The notes beneath the pieces were generated by a model. The model was given only the letters and a program-made list of their open reading frames with translations. It was not told the origin of the DNA and searched no databases. The position numbers and the translations under genes are program-made. This document shows, in pieces, positions 1 to 12,169 of a stretch of 64,000 nucleotides of DNA. Every line of letters begins with the position of its first letter. Position 1 is the stretch's first letter. Source of the stretch: Antedon mediterranea (Eukaryota > Echinodermata > Crinoidea > Comatulida > Antedonidae); assembly GCF_964355755.1 (NCBI RefSeq), contig NC_092675.1, positions 30,404,912 to 30,468,911 on the forward strand. The letters are read 5' to 3'.

Positions 1-496
1 CTGCTCTTCGTCATCTAACATCACCACTGTATATGACTTGTAGTCATAGATCATCTGCCAGAAATTGGAAAATTCACGTAGCATTGATTCCCTTGGCACA
101 AGATATTCACGTTGCGGCTAAAATAAAGATTACAATACTATGATCACATAATAAATCCATAGGACATAAAGAAGCTTAATCTAAGAAATCATTGTACAGT
201 TACCAAAAAAAGGTTGAGGTTGTATATAGTTTTACTCTAGATTTCACAAAATAGTTGGCGCTAGCAAATCTGACCTTGGTACTCTTCGTATTGGAATATA
301 CAACATCTTCTGACTCCACATCAATCAATAGAGGTTCTGCAACATTCACTATTAGATAAAAAAATCAATTTAAGACAAAGTATTACAGCTTTCTTAAATA
401 ACACCAATTAGAGAATTTAGTCTATAGTTCCATTTAACACTTACATTGCAATGTGTTATCGTTTTGTGTTTTGTTTGGTAGAAGAGCTTCAATGTT
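1..496 (-). CDS. Gene 1 PTP D2, first exons only
   Basis: Exons 445-496 (NIEALLPNK...), 275-348 and 1-117 correspond to the first three D2 exons of gene 2 (15943-15994, 15763-15836, 15521-15637) with identical lengths 52, 74 and 117 bp. The last one contains EFSNFWQMIYDYKSYTVVML, the usual FW-x-MI...VML core of PTP domains. The P-loop exons lie to the left of the window, so it cannot be said whether D2 of this gene keeps a cysteine. Confidence 0.85.
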
Positions 497-3400
497 CTGT
501 AAAACATTATAATACATGGATAATGAATTACACTATGCATTCAGTATTTAAAGTACAATAAAAGTAAACATAAAAAAAAAACGTTTTCCCCAATTAAAGT
601 TGATGTGATCAATCATGGTTTTAATACATTCAAGATTAATAATAATAATAATAGAACAATAGGTTTATGTCACCATACATTTATCTGTTCTTGAATAACT
701 GGTCTTCCAAGTAAACTTGTTGTGTTTTTAATTGCCTTGTATCGTTCAGAAATATCGGTTGATGGTATGCATGTTGCTCCACAAAACAAACACTCCAAAA
801 TCATCTCATAGATAAATACATACTGGTTCTGAAAAACAGCAACAAAAAACATTGACGTGCAACTATTTACGCAAATAAACACTTTAAAACTGTTGTGAAA
901 ATGGAACATACCTCTTTCAAACGAATATGAGAACAGCTACTAAGTGTATCTTTGACAAAGTTGAAAACATCAATCTCACTGCTTTCTTCAGCCATATCTA
1001 GCATTGCGTTTACTGCGATGACAGTTCCAATTTTGTGACAATCGGTACTTTGTAACAGATAATAAATAGTTGATACCGGTAAATGTCGACCACAATATTA
1101 CAAATTAATCGACTCATTACATTGCCTTATTCCAACGAATATAGTTTAATGTATTCATACAGAGAAATAATGCAAAGCAAATTATTTTGTAATACCTATA
1201 CACAAGTATTGGTCCAACTCCAGAGTCTTTCTTAGCTTTCCTTAAACTGTGTGTAAACTCAATAAGATGTGCAGATGTGTCCATAACATCTCCAGGCCAT
1301 GCAATGAAGTTATATTGATGGACAACACGAGGCCGCGATTCACGATTTTCCTGCGTAAAGAAGAAGGTATAGTCATTGCCCCATCACATTTGGATAGCAA
1401 CATTAAGGTATATCTAATTTAATAGCTAAACAACATTTTAACACACCTAAATGAATCCTTGCCACTTGATTGGTTAATTTTGTATCACATGCTTTTCACT
1501 ATTTATATTATGTTAATGGATAACGTTCATCCTTTTGTACACTTTTTTCTGGATAACTTTTTACATTTTTGTATTCGCTGAATATTATAGGGGAAATGGG
1601 TTCAGTAGTTGACATCCTGATAGTCCTATTCAACTCATAAAAACATTCTCTCCATTAAACACATTTATTACTTATATAATAGATTACTTCATTATAAACA
1701 AGATATTTGTTACCGTCATAATTTCGAACTTGCAGACTGTAAAACCATTGTCATTTAATTCCGCTTCCAGTTTGCGGACATGCATCTTGCCATGTTGTGT
1801 TATTATACATCCAGTATTTTCATGCAAAAGTAGATTACAGTTGACCTTTGAGGTGAGAAAAGTATTTAAAAAATTAAAAATGAGTAAATCCTTTGTCCTT
1901 TGTAATATTTTGTACAGCCAACAACTGGTCTTCCAAATCAAACGAATTCATACTTTGAAATGGCTTTAACATAGTGTACTCATGTGTAGTCCATATAGGT
2001 ACTCATTATTTGTTGATCCTATCCTAAAACATACCTTGTCACCATCACATGTAATGTTAACTATTATATTGATGTTTTCTCTCCAAATCATTTCCAATAA
2101 CTGTTTTTCTTGTTCATTGCCTGTTAAGAAATTTAGTGTATCAATATTCAAAGCATTTATTTAAAAAGTTTAGTAAAGCATGAACATTGCGTTTAATGTA
2201 AGCGACCCATTAAAAACCAAAAACAAAAGTACAAGATGCTCAAACATAAGAAACAGACAAATAATTTCAAAAAAATATATATGTACTGCATACATATCAT
2301 TTTGGTTATACTACGTACCTCTTAACAGAAGAGAGAGGCTATACACAAACAAAACAGTTGAGCAGTTATTATTGCAACAATTATTGTCTAATGTCAATCT
2401 TACCATGGATAAAAACTTTATTTATTTTTGCTCTTACTTAAACATCGTTAGACCGTTTGTTACGTAATTAAATTGTTTTAACATTTCTCCAATATTATAA
2501 TGTAAATACTATGGCAGCAGTTTTAGTTGTAAGAATACAGTTTAGAGTTTATGAATACAGAAATTATAATAATTTCCTCACCATGATAAGCGATATATGC
2601 ATTCGGTTTGTCCTAAAAATAAAATACATTCGTTATTATGAATTATTATTGAATTAAAATTTAACGTGATTAAAGAACATACAGTATTCTAATTAATCAA
2701 TTATGTACATTTGTTTGTAAATGTTATATGTATTAGGTTGCACAAGTCCCTAATGATAATATGTTATTACTTACGTTAATGTAACAGGCGTTCGATTTGT
2801 CAGATTTACCTTCCAGACGGATACTTGAATATCGACTAAATAGTTCCTATAACAAAAAACACATACAAAATAAAAATGTATCTATCATAGGGCATCTTTT
2901 GTTAATTATTATCACACATGTTATTTATTTACTTTTCTAATTTGTTTTTTTTTTCTAATTCAAATTTATAGACTTACCCCAAATTCGGATGTAAAAGTAA
3001 AGCTTGTTCCCTGTTTTCTATGTTTGATGTACATGTGTAGATCTTTCAGCTTGACAGGTCGATTGTAATCAGTAACACTGGAGTCCACGACAACAGTGTT
3101 CAACTGATTTGCAACCACATAACCGTCTTGCATTTCTGATAAACAATAATGACTTATTGTAATACAATATTGAATTTATATATTGTGCATTTTAATATTA
3201 TTATTTATATACGTTTTTAGCAAGCCTGGTATAATTAACATCCACAATTAGCATTTTGTTCAAGGTGTTGACAAAAAAAATTGAAATCTATTATTAGGAC
3301 TTACCTATTTTATCTACTTCTCTTGACATCTTTGATCTGACTGTACTAGTGGTATTTAGATTACTAAAATTAATATATTGCGGAGTATTATAATATTATT

Positions 3401-6400
3401 TAAAGATATCTTGTCAAAAAACACAAACTACATGTTATGTTGTTCTGAAAGGATTGATTGTTTTACAATCTTAGGAATCAATCCAGTTGGATAAGCATAA
3501 ATAATTTACCAACATTATGGTTTACCCTAAGTAGATGTGTTAGTACCTTGTGGGTGAATAGAGAATATCGTACAGGTAAAATAAGTCATACAATCCGGAA
3601 TCATGACTTTTGTGATATATAATAGCAATATTATATTTATTTTACGTTTTACGTACAGTATGGCAGAGTAAAATATACTTAGTATACCTTTTTCTTTTAT
3701 AATGCACCGTTTGTACAACGATTACAGTCACTACCACAATGATACACGTGATTAGAAGACCAACTACCCACCAACCTGTTAAAAAAAAAAAAAAGTAAAT
3801 TATTTGACTTGTGAAAAAGATTGTACATAAAGTTGTAATATTGATAATATTTATTAATTTATTAACTCCTCCCTCCTCCCCCAAACAAACATGATATCAC
3901 CTACTTGTATGTTTGAATGAAGTCACTATAATAATTGATTTAGGACCGATTCCTTTTGATGTTCTTGCTTCAATCTCAAATGTATACATCTTAGTTGTGT
4001 CAATTCCATCTATGGTTGTTTGTGTGTCTGCATATCCTATCTTATACTCTTTAAGTTCCAATTTATCAAGAAACAGTTTGTAATCATAGGTTATTAAACC
4101 TTTTCTGTTGCCACATTTTGGAGGTTCCCATGATAAACTAATCGATTTCGATTTTGCAGACACAACTTGAAGTGATGTTGGAAATCCAGTTGGAACTAAA
4201 TTATAAATGTAGTTTCACAAAATATTTAAATTGTGCTTTATCAAGCCATTTCGGACTATAATGTTTCTAATACCAACAAGACTCTAGATAGTGAAATTTG
4301 TTGAAATTGTATTCCTAATCTATTTAAACTTTCTTAATTTATATTACTCGGTATGCCACATACTTACCACCTTCTTCTGTTTGTACTGTATGAATATCTG
4401 ATAGCTGTTCAGCTGAGTTGGATACTGAGGTTACATGAATTGCATACTTGGAATATGCACTCAGATTGGAAATGATATACGAAGAAGTGTCGAAAGGACC
4501 TTCTTCAACGGCGTCCACATGTACGTCCTCGCACATATCAGCTTGTATTAGTTGGTAAGTGACGTTGTACATAACAGGACAGTCTCCATTTTCCACTTTA
4601 TTCCAAGTCAGAGAAATATTATTTGTCCCAGTAGTAACATCTATCCCATCAATTTTGTTTGGAGCTAATAATGCATAACAATGTCAAAAGTAACTGTAAA
4701 TGTATTAGAGTCTAGGAGACATAGTAGTTAATTAGTTAATGTTTACTTGACTATTCATTTATTCATGGGTGACACTTTGGCAGTATGATGTACAGAGACT
4801 ACCACTTGAGAGTCTACATGCATATGCCGACGCTAATATTGGGTCAGATATTTTAGCACTTTTTGGTGTATAATATTGAGAATTCAAAGCATGCATACTT
4901 TATGAATGTTTTCTTAAGTTTGAATAAGTAAAAGCTATGGAGAAGAACAAAAAATATATATAATAGGCAATTATGATTAAATTTGATTAGTAATAGTATA
5001 TATATTAAATTGATTAAATTGAGTGGAGCTGTGGCTTGGTGGTTATGATGCTTGGCTACCAATCTAAGGGTCCTGGGTTCAAGTCCTGTCATATATCAGG
5101 GTTTTTTTCTCATGACAATTTACAACTCCACTCCCAAAGACTTAATAATAAGTCTTTGTTTATGTAGAGCATCTTGTGTATATGTTTGTCTTGTGAAATT
5201 ATTAAATAGTTTATCCATCCTGTAATTGGCGGGTTACTCGCTGTTGGATGAGTATGAAATAAAATAAAATAAAAAAAATAAAAAAAATAAAAAAAATTAA
5301 AAAAAATAAAATAAATAGATTTACCGTTCGCATGCGTTTCAACTGTTTCAATATTACTCCATGGTCCTTTGAATCCAGCGTTGTTCTCTATTCGTACTTT
5401 GCATGTATACAATGTGCACGGCAATAGTCTGTCAATTGTAGTTGATGTAACATCACTGGCAGCGATAGTTCTAGATTCGGAATCGGATTCACAATATATT
5501 TCGTAATCAAAAGTGTTGCATTGTATTTTCTTTGAATTACTATCTAATTTCTGCGGCAAAAAATATATAAAAATAAATATAATTATTTTGGTAAACAATT
5601 TGAATTAATCACTGACTAAGTAATAATAATCATTACATTATAGCATAGGCCTACATCATTAATTATTATACAGTAAATTGAATACTTAAAAATACCTGAA
5701 ATGTCACCCACCTGCCATGTAATGGTTAATGAAGAAGAACTAGTTGCAGTAACTGCAATATGAGGGGAGATCAATGGACCTATTCACAAAATGATAAAAC
5801 AAAAGTTTACTATCTAGGGTAGTGTATTTAACTATACTAGTTACTGTACATTCGGTTCCCTATTCTATATACTTTTCTTTATTTTCTATATTTCCTGCTA
5901 TCGTTATGTGAAGATCGATTAATCGATCTATTAACAGATTGATTATCTCACTTGAACATATAGTTGATAATTTCACAACTTGACTATCAGGTCCACACAC
6001 ATCTTTTCCGTTGATTTTCCTACAGACACGAACTTTCACCTCAATTGTGCGATTTGGCAGTAACCCAATTGTAAAGACCTCATCACTTGTTTCGATTGTT
6101 GTAAATGTTGATTCTTCTTCACTTTTATATAACACTTTATAAGATGACGCTGGTCCAGTTCCATAATCCTCACCAAAAGTCCAACCATAAGCGATAGTTA
6201 TGTTTATGTATCGAAGGCGTTTTCTTCCAAAAAAGGATTTATTTTTGGCTAAATTCAGACATGTAGACCTTATGAATTAAAAGAAATGTAATGTAAGAGA
6301 ACCAATACCAACCTATCTGGCAGTCGTTGCCACCCCAACCATGTTCACAGTCTCCACTATCGCAGTAACCCGTATCTTTATCACATGATGCTGAGGTCGC

Positions 6401-9400
6401 ACAATGACAATTATACTGACAAAAACGACCAAACTTTCCATCAGCACATGTTATGTGATCTAAAAAGAAAATCATGGGCTACGGTTTAAATGAGCAGCTG
6501 AACACAACACATCTGAACTATGTGTATTGGTGTATAAGTGGTGTTGTCTTCAGATAGTAGTTTCAGAAAGAAGAAAGTAAAGAATATTAATTAAGTTACT
6601 ACTATTGGTATTTACTCTCTACATTAGAGCAATGGTTATCCTTGGCAATTTGCCTAAAATATAAAAACAACAAATTTACCAAGACACTTGTCTCCGTAAA
6701 ATCCATTGCTACATGTAGTTCCAATTTGACATCCTCTTTCGTTGTCACAGTCAGTTGAAGTACAATGACATTCTTGACTACAACCTGCACCGTAGTTATT
6801 TCCTGTGCATGCTACTTTCAAAATGGATAAGATATAAGATAAGATTTATAACAACATAAGCTTTAGCCATTACCTATTTTTTTTTTTTTATTAATTTCGG
6901 CAATAAACATAAAATAATAATTACAAAAAAAAACATAGAAATATATATATATATATATGAAAAACAAGACACGAGGCCGAGGAAAGACAAAAGCATTAAA
7001 CAAAACGCTGTCACCGGTAAGGTGTGTCTCTCCACCACAACAGCGATTGTGGATGGGATATCAAGAGTGTCTAGTCTCCCCTCATATGACTGTTCCTGAT
7101 AACGTTGATGTAAAATCAACCGGGTGGCCCGTCTCTGGATTTGCTCAATCATTTGAATTTGACATATGCGATAAGGGTACCACACTTGTATGAACAATTG
7201 TTGTTAAATATAATGAAGGTACAGATAATAATAGCGAGATTATAATATGATGATGCAATATTATAATTTAATTTATTTAGCAATTGCTTAAAATGTTTCC
7301 AAATTATAAGATAACAAAACATTTTGACACACCCTCCTGTATGACTTATAACATTTCCTTTTCCGAGACAGAAAAACCCTACCATTGAAGGAGAAAGTAA
7401 ATACGCTTTAGAAATAACATAATGGGCAGAATGTTTTACACGAAAATTGATTGTTTATTTGTACTTCAATCTATAAAAATCACAAATACATAGTAGGCTA
7501 GTAGTAGTATAGGCCTTCTAAATTCAGGACGACCTAATAATCCTTGTATAAAATAATTTATACCTGACTTTATTTTTAGAAAGAAATCAACTTTCAATCT
7601 CTGGTAAATACTATGTGTAAGGTTTCAGGTAATGAGATAACATTTACAATGCATTCTTAATTTTTAATGTTATCTAAAGAAAATAAACTCAAATTATCTC
7701 CGTGGTAAGCCTCCATGCTATAACCCACCTTGATCACATGTATCACCATGGAAACCTGCAATACAGGAACATCCAACAGGATCTGGAGGACATAATAAGA
7801 TTCCTGAGCATGTTGCTCCTGACCTTTTCGAGCACACAATACCACATGTCCGACCCCAGTCATTGTTACCACATCCTAACAAATTTAAATACTATCTTGT
7901 TAAAATTTATTTTACGTTTCTGGTGTATTTATTAACTTCAGATTTTTATTTTTGTGCTATAGTAAAAAGCATCCACTGTATACCCACGGGGTTTTTTTGA
8001 ATAAAAAAAAAACTCTTTTTAAAGACTGTACCTTCTGAGCAATCAACACCTTTAAATCCTGCTGGACAGATACATAACCCAGTCACGTGATCACATATTC
8101 CTCCATTATAACAAACTGGGCAATCTACATCACAGTTCATTCCATATTTTGTTGCGGGGCAACCTATGATTATGAGTATAAAAATGAGTATATCACATTA
8201 CTCTTAAGTAGACTTATTAAAAGTTAAAGAATTAGTTTTTAATTGGCGGATTAGGGGCATCAAGTACACTGCCATGTATGTTTTTTTCCTACGACAGTGT
8301 TGTTGGTGGTACAGTAGAAATGAAATACAATATTCCTGAACTCATGGATTAATGAATAAATAAAGCCATGCTGAACTTAATTAATAATAACAATAATAAT
8401 TAATTAATAGCATTGAAAAAATTATGTACTGAAAATCAACATTGTGCCAAACCCTAAGCAAAACATGTGAAAATAAAGCTATAATATAGTTCACCTCTGA
8501 CAATCAATCTCATCATTGCATGTTTTCCGTTTCTTTCTTTGTAACATTCGTATATTCCAGCATCACTTGTTCTGACATTGTTAATAGTCAACGTATCTTC
8601 ACCATTGCCTTGTAGTAAGCTAATGTTGTTAACTTTCCATTTCAATTCTGTTATACGTATTGCGGTATGAACTCGTAAAGTCACGTGGTCACCGATACTA
8701 ACAGTAATGGAACGTTGGTATGGAGTGACGTCAGCTAAAACATACAACCGATTTAAATCTTTTATACGATTAAGGTTAAGCAAGTGTGGTATGTATAATA
8801 ATATTTAATTATTATAAAATGAAGAAACTGAGTTTTGCAAATGAATAGGGCCTACCATTACATAATTTATAATTAACTAATGAGATTAATTAGACAAATT
8901 AAGTGTAGAAATACTGTGACAGATAACGTACACTTTTAAAGTACTGTATATGATACTCCCCAATCCATTTAGCAAATTGAACAAGAGTAATTTAAAGAGA
9001 AATGAGTGTCAATCAAATTTCAGTAGGGCCTACCTTTCAACCAAATAACTAATCAATCATAGTTTTTTTTTATTAACTTGTTTATATACATATATTATTT
9101 ATGTTGTTATATTTATGTGTTTAATGCAATACTTTGTAACTTTTAGATTATTTATTTTAGATTATAAAAAGATCCAAATGGAAATAAGCTATTAAGCTTT
9201 TTTGGGCCGGCTATCCTGCAAAGTCTGTATCTATTTGTAGTGTCAGTAATTTATGTTATTACTTTGTATTTTGTATTTTATGACGATTTTCCTAATTAAA
9301 ATTAAATCAAATCATATATTTATTTATAACATTCTAATTATTTGTTAATTATTGTAAATGAAAATTCGACTTAATATGATAAATTATCTCACCATTTTTT

Positions 9401-11002
9401 GGCAAAATTATGAAAGGTATATGCTGCGATCTGGTATCCTTTGTAGCATTTGCAAAGAAGGCACCGACCATTTGAAGGCCTGAGGCAGTATTGATATTGA
9501 CGATGAGGGCAGTGCGTCCATAATCATCTGATCTTTGTACTGTCGATCCTGTAGGGAACATTGTACCAGAAGCAACAGGTGTGCTGTCACGACGATCACC
9601 ATAATAATCATAACCATCATCATCATCCCACGTCACAGGTCTTCCTTGCAACCCAGTGCCTGTATCGCTTTCTCTTCCCAGTAAGATATCAGTAGTTTCA
9701 TCTGAACCGCCAGTATAACCTCCGAATCTTGATTCTTCATTAAAACTATCAATGTCAACCGTTGGAGTTGGACAACAGATAGAAAAATCAAGAATTTCAT
9801 CTGAAAGGTCAGTTGAGCAGTTATTGATTATTTATTGATTGTGAATGATTTACTTCTATTTATCTTTTATTTTAATCATAATTATTAAATTGTAATCTAA
9901 GCAGTATCATATTCTAAATTATTCCACCAATCATAGAAAGAACTTGAAACAAAATTTGTAATTACAGTTTACCTTAATGGCGTGCTCATAGGCTTATTGT
10001 TAAATCAGTTTTATTTTATTTTATTTTATTTTATTAATTAGTTAAGTATTACTCTGGACGCACCTTCACTCAAAAAGTGTGCCACTGTTTCAAAAGTGTG
10101 CCACTGTTTCAAAAGTGTAGCTTCCAAATCAATTTTTATTAGTTTATATAGATAACTATATAAGCACCAATACACGGTATCAACAGAGTATTTTAATTAT
10201 TTGCAGCGGTTCTCATTAAACAGTGGTAGCATTAGCATTTGTACAATAACATTAATTCAACCACTTTGAAATTTTAACCTGACTGTAGGAAACATTGCTA
10301 GAGGATAAAAAGTCTAACGAATAACTCCCAATGTTGACGCATAGGGCCTAGTTGTTGTCACATAGTCGAATTGCTTACAATCCAATTATAAATAATCTAA
10401 ACGCATTTATAGGCCTATCCATATTTTAGACAGACACGGATGTCATCTTTCTCATTTGCGCCTAGTCTGCATTATGTGCACATAAAAAAAAGTAATTTCC
10501 TGCTACGGGTCTTTGGAGTCAAGTTGTTTATTCAAGTGTCTATATAAGTGTAAAATAACATGGTAACTGTCATCCGATAACCAGGAAATAATAAACCAAT
10601 TTTAGATTTACTGAACTAATAACAAATATATAAAAAACGACATGTTAATGTTGTGTAAGATTATGTAAAAGTATATTCCATTTTTTAAAAACTGTCATAT
10701 GAGGTTTCAAAAGTGTAATTGCGTTAATTATGAACAGTAATATTACCAGTACTGTCAGTACAAACAATAGGGAGCTAAAATGCATTACAACCCCAAACAT
10801 GATTGTGCCATCGTTTCCCGCATCGTTCCTATCATTGCAACATGGAAACATTCTACCGATAATTTGAATGATCTAATTCGAACATGTTTGTTTATTTTAA
10901 CTAGTTTTTTTAGAATTATTGCGATAATTACTTACCTGATCGTACTGTACAAAGCAAGACAAGGATTAAAAGGTTCACATGAATAACTTCTAAAGTTGAC
11001 AT
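1..11002 (-). CDS. Gene 1: Tie-like receptor with tandem PTP domains, D1 inactive (3' end outside window)
   Basis: Type I membrane receptor read from 11002 downwards. Exons, high to low: 10936-11002, 9393-9800, 8495-8734, 8032-8163, 7729-7875, 6680-6811, 6313-6459, 5952-6248, 5712-5779, 5325-5550, 4368-4664, 3905-4195, 3688-3775, 3305-3363, 2978-3135, 2775-2846, 2582-2612, 2035-2120, 1714-1845, 1196-1350, 912-1047, 679-828, 445-496, 275-348, 1-117. All have GT/AG borders and compatible phases, and they total 1254 codons with no stop. Order of parts: signal peptide, Ig, Ig, EGF x4, FN3 x4, membrane span, D1, start of D2. The last exon seen ends exactly at base 1; four more D2 exons are expected by comparison with gene 2. 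The D1 catalytic motifs are lost, so the protein is probably a pseudophosphatase. Its ligand is unknown; Tie resemblance suggests an angiopoietin-like or other secreted partner, which is inference. Confidence 0.9.
679..3135 (-). CDS. Gene 1 PTP D1, catalytically dead
   Basis: Exons 2978-3135, 2775-2846, 2582-2612, 2035-2120, 1714-1845, 1196-1350, 912-1047 and 679-828 align exon by exon with the D1 of gene 3; the last two have identical lengths (136 and 150 bp). PTP folds need Cys and Arg of HCX5R, the WPD Asp and a Tyr in the recognition loop. Here WPD reads WPG (AWPGDVMD). The P-loop, formed across the 1196/1047 junction, reads VY-STDCHKIGT: the His codon is Tyr, the Cys codon is absent and the Arg position is Lys. 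The recognition-loop region is replaced by a 24-codon exon, and the Q-loop QT is lost. A phosphatase reaction is not expected; a binding or scaffold role is inferred. Confidence 0.87.
3688..3775 (-). CDS. Gene 1 transmembrane exon
   Basis: One exon encodes WWVVGLLITCIIVVVTVIVV followed by a basic stop-transfer stretch (HYKRKR). It lies directly after the fourth FN3 domain and before the cytoplasmic exons 3305-3363 and 2978-3135. The span is about 21 hydrophobic residues, as expected for a single-pass type I receptor. The same exon in gene 2 is 19421-19517 and in gene 3 is 50096-50177. Confidence 0.88.
3905..11002 (-). CDS. Gene 1 ectodomain: signal peptide, 2 Ig, 4 EGF, 4 FN3
   Basis: The signal peptide exon 10936-11002 encodes MSTLEVIHVNLLILVLLCTV, a short head followed by a hydrophobic core. 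Exon 9393-9800 is the N-terminal Ig-like domain, starting [17 protein letters not shown] and ending near [10 protein letters not shown]; it carries an unusually acidic loop (WDDDDGYDYYGD). Exon 8495-8734 is an Ig domain with LKWKVNN and [11 protein letters not shown] exons are 8032-8163, 7729-7875, 6680-6811 and 6313-6459. The FN3 domains are 5952-6248, the split domain 5712-5779 plus 5325-5550, then 4368-4664 and 3905-4195. Most exon borders are phase 1, so modules can be duplicated without breaking the frame. The first about 16 residues of the first FN3 differ from the paralogs (see findings). Confidence 0.88.
5022..5320 (+). mobile_element. tRNA-derived SINE, copy 1
   Basis: The head is tRNA-like with a Pol III A box (TGGCTTGGTGG) and B box (GGTTCAAGTCC), and the copy ends in an A-rich tail of AAAAT-type units. 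It lies in a gene 1 intron, antisense to the gene, and its tail stops about 5 bp from the splice donor of exon 5325-5550. A nearly identical copy is at 17328-17596. Confidence 0.8.
6885..7197 (-). mobile_element. LINE fragment in a gene 1 intron
   Basis: On the minus strand it encodes VWYPYRICQIQMIEQIQRRA followed by TRLILHQRYQEQSYEGRLD, the thumb-region signature of non-LTR reverse transcriptases (QRRATRLI...YEERL), then noncoding sequence with an A/T-rich tail near 6890. Severely truncated. Between EGF3 (6680-6811) and EGF2 (7729-7875) of gene 1. Confidence 0.65.
7915..8005 (+). repeat. Short copy of the same dispersed repeat
   Basis: CTTCAG-TTTTTATTTTTGTGCTATAGTAAAAAGCATCCAC-type sequence resembles 33000-33060 of the intron 1 repeat. 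In the gene 1 intron before EGF1. Confidence 0.4.
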
Positions 11003-11122
11003 GTTTGTCGATTGCTTACACTTTGATTTTGAATTTCTTGGTTTGCAGTATATTGTAGGCTATTTTTGCATCTTTAAATGTTTGACATGGTTACAGTAGA
11101 GCTAAGTACCGAACTTATACGT

Positions 11123-11175
11123 ATGAAATGAAACACGGAAATGATGAATGATCTTAAGTTTCAGACTTTTGAACC
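11123..11175 (-). promoter_or_regulatory. Conserved element upstream of gene 1
   Basis: About 120-175 bp upstream of the gene 1 ATG. Read on the gene strand it has GGTTCAAAAGTC followed by TTTCCGTGTTTCATTTC. The same pair of blocks lies upstream of genes 2 and 3, while the surrounding sequence has diverged. A proximal promoter or 5' UTR role is inferred from position and conservation only. Confidence 0.5.
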
Positions 11176-11299
11176 AAGTGATTGGCACAGACAATTTAAG
11201 GATGCGATAATACCATCAATTATGATGTGACATGATAGGGGAATAATGAACAATGGAAGAGTGAAAGTAATTTAACTCTTCCTGAATAGACCATAGACA

Positions 11300-11600
11300 C
11301 CAGAAAGCATTTTGGTTTTATTTTAGGCGGAAATCAGAGAGCAACGGCATTTCGGCTACACTGGTGGTAGTCAATTGTGGGCTACACCGTGAAATAACAT
11401 TTTATTTGGTTCACCACGGTTCGAATCCCATCGTTTTTCTAACTGCTGGTGGATTGGAATACGTGTTCTTACGTTAAGCCGTTGGTCCCGTGTGGGATTG
11501 TCTCCCGGTGTACTGCCAAATTCACCATCAGGAGGACACCACTGGAAACAAGTCTAAGGACTAAATAGAGGGTCACATGTACAACACCAAATCATTCATT
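11300..11600 (+). mobile_element. tRNA-like SINE upstream of gene 1
   Basis: Contains GGTTCGAATCC (B box) and begins AGCATTTTGGTTTTATTTTA, shared with the region upstream of gene 2 (25471 on). The body includes GATTGGAATACGTG and the end has AAACAAGTCTAAGGA, both matched in the gene 2 copy. It therefore appears to be an insertion that predates the gene 1/gene 2 duplication. Confidence 0.6.
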
Positions 11601-12029
11601 CATTTTATTTGGTCAAAATCATTGTCAACATATATATAGGCAACAAAAAATATACATAAAATTGAGTTAAAATGGTATAAAACTGCAACAAAACAATAAA
11701 AAGCAGAAAGCATGAGTTAAAATATTAAAAAGATTATAGAAAGATATGTTTAAAAAGGTATGAAAGTACATTAAAAATTGAATGTTTACAATATTATAGT
11801 AAAAATACGTTTAAAAGATATCAAATTACATTACAGATTGAATGTATAAAATACACTAAAATAATAAAAGTGGTTTGAAAATTGATTTGGTAAATATAAG
11901 ATTTTGACCAGGATAGTCAAAATATCTCTCCATAGATAGATAAAAAAAAACATATTACTCGGGTTTATTTCCGTTGGGGTCCTGAAAATAAACAGTAATA
12001 CAAATTATAATAATAACTTGAGTTAGTGT

Positions 12030-12056
12030 TTACCGACCGACCGACCGACCGACATA
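12030..12056 (+). repeat. GACC tandem repeat with shared flank
   Basis: Five to six GACC units followed by GACATAGTGAGCTGTAGAGT. The same unit and flank (GACATAGTGAGCT) occur at 50990-51022 in gene 3 intron 25, so this is a dispersed element with a tetranucleotide head rather than a chance microsatellite. Confidence 0.6.
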
Positions 12057-12169
12057 GTGAGCTGTAGAGTCGCGTTTGCACGTGACTAAAACATCGTTAA
12101 CTTTCCTTAATGTTTCGTTGTGTCGCTAAAATGCTGTTTAAAATTACCCAAATGTTTTATTACTCTATA

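Noticed and set aside
4853-5092. Open frame starting MTGLEPRTLRLVAKHH, repeated at 16998-17402
   Set aside because: It is the antisense reading of the tRNA-like SINE head; the repetition comes from the transposon.
5022-5100. tRNA gene
   Set aside because: A and B boxes are present but the cloverleaf is not maintained, and the sequence continues into a SINE body and A tail found in two places.
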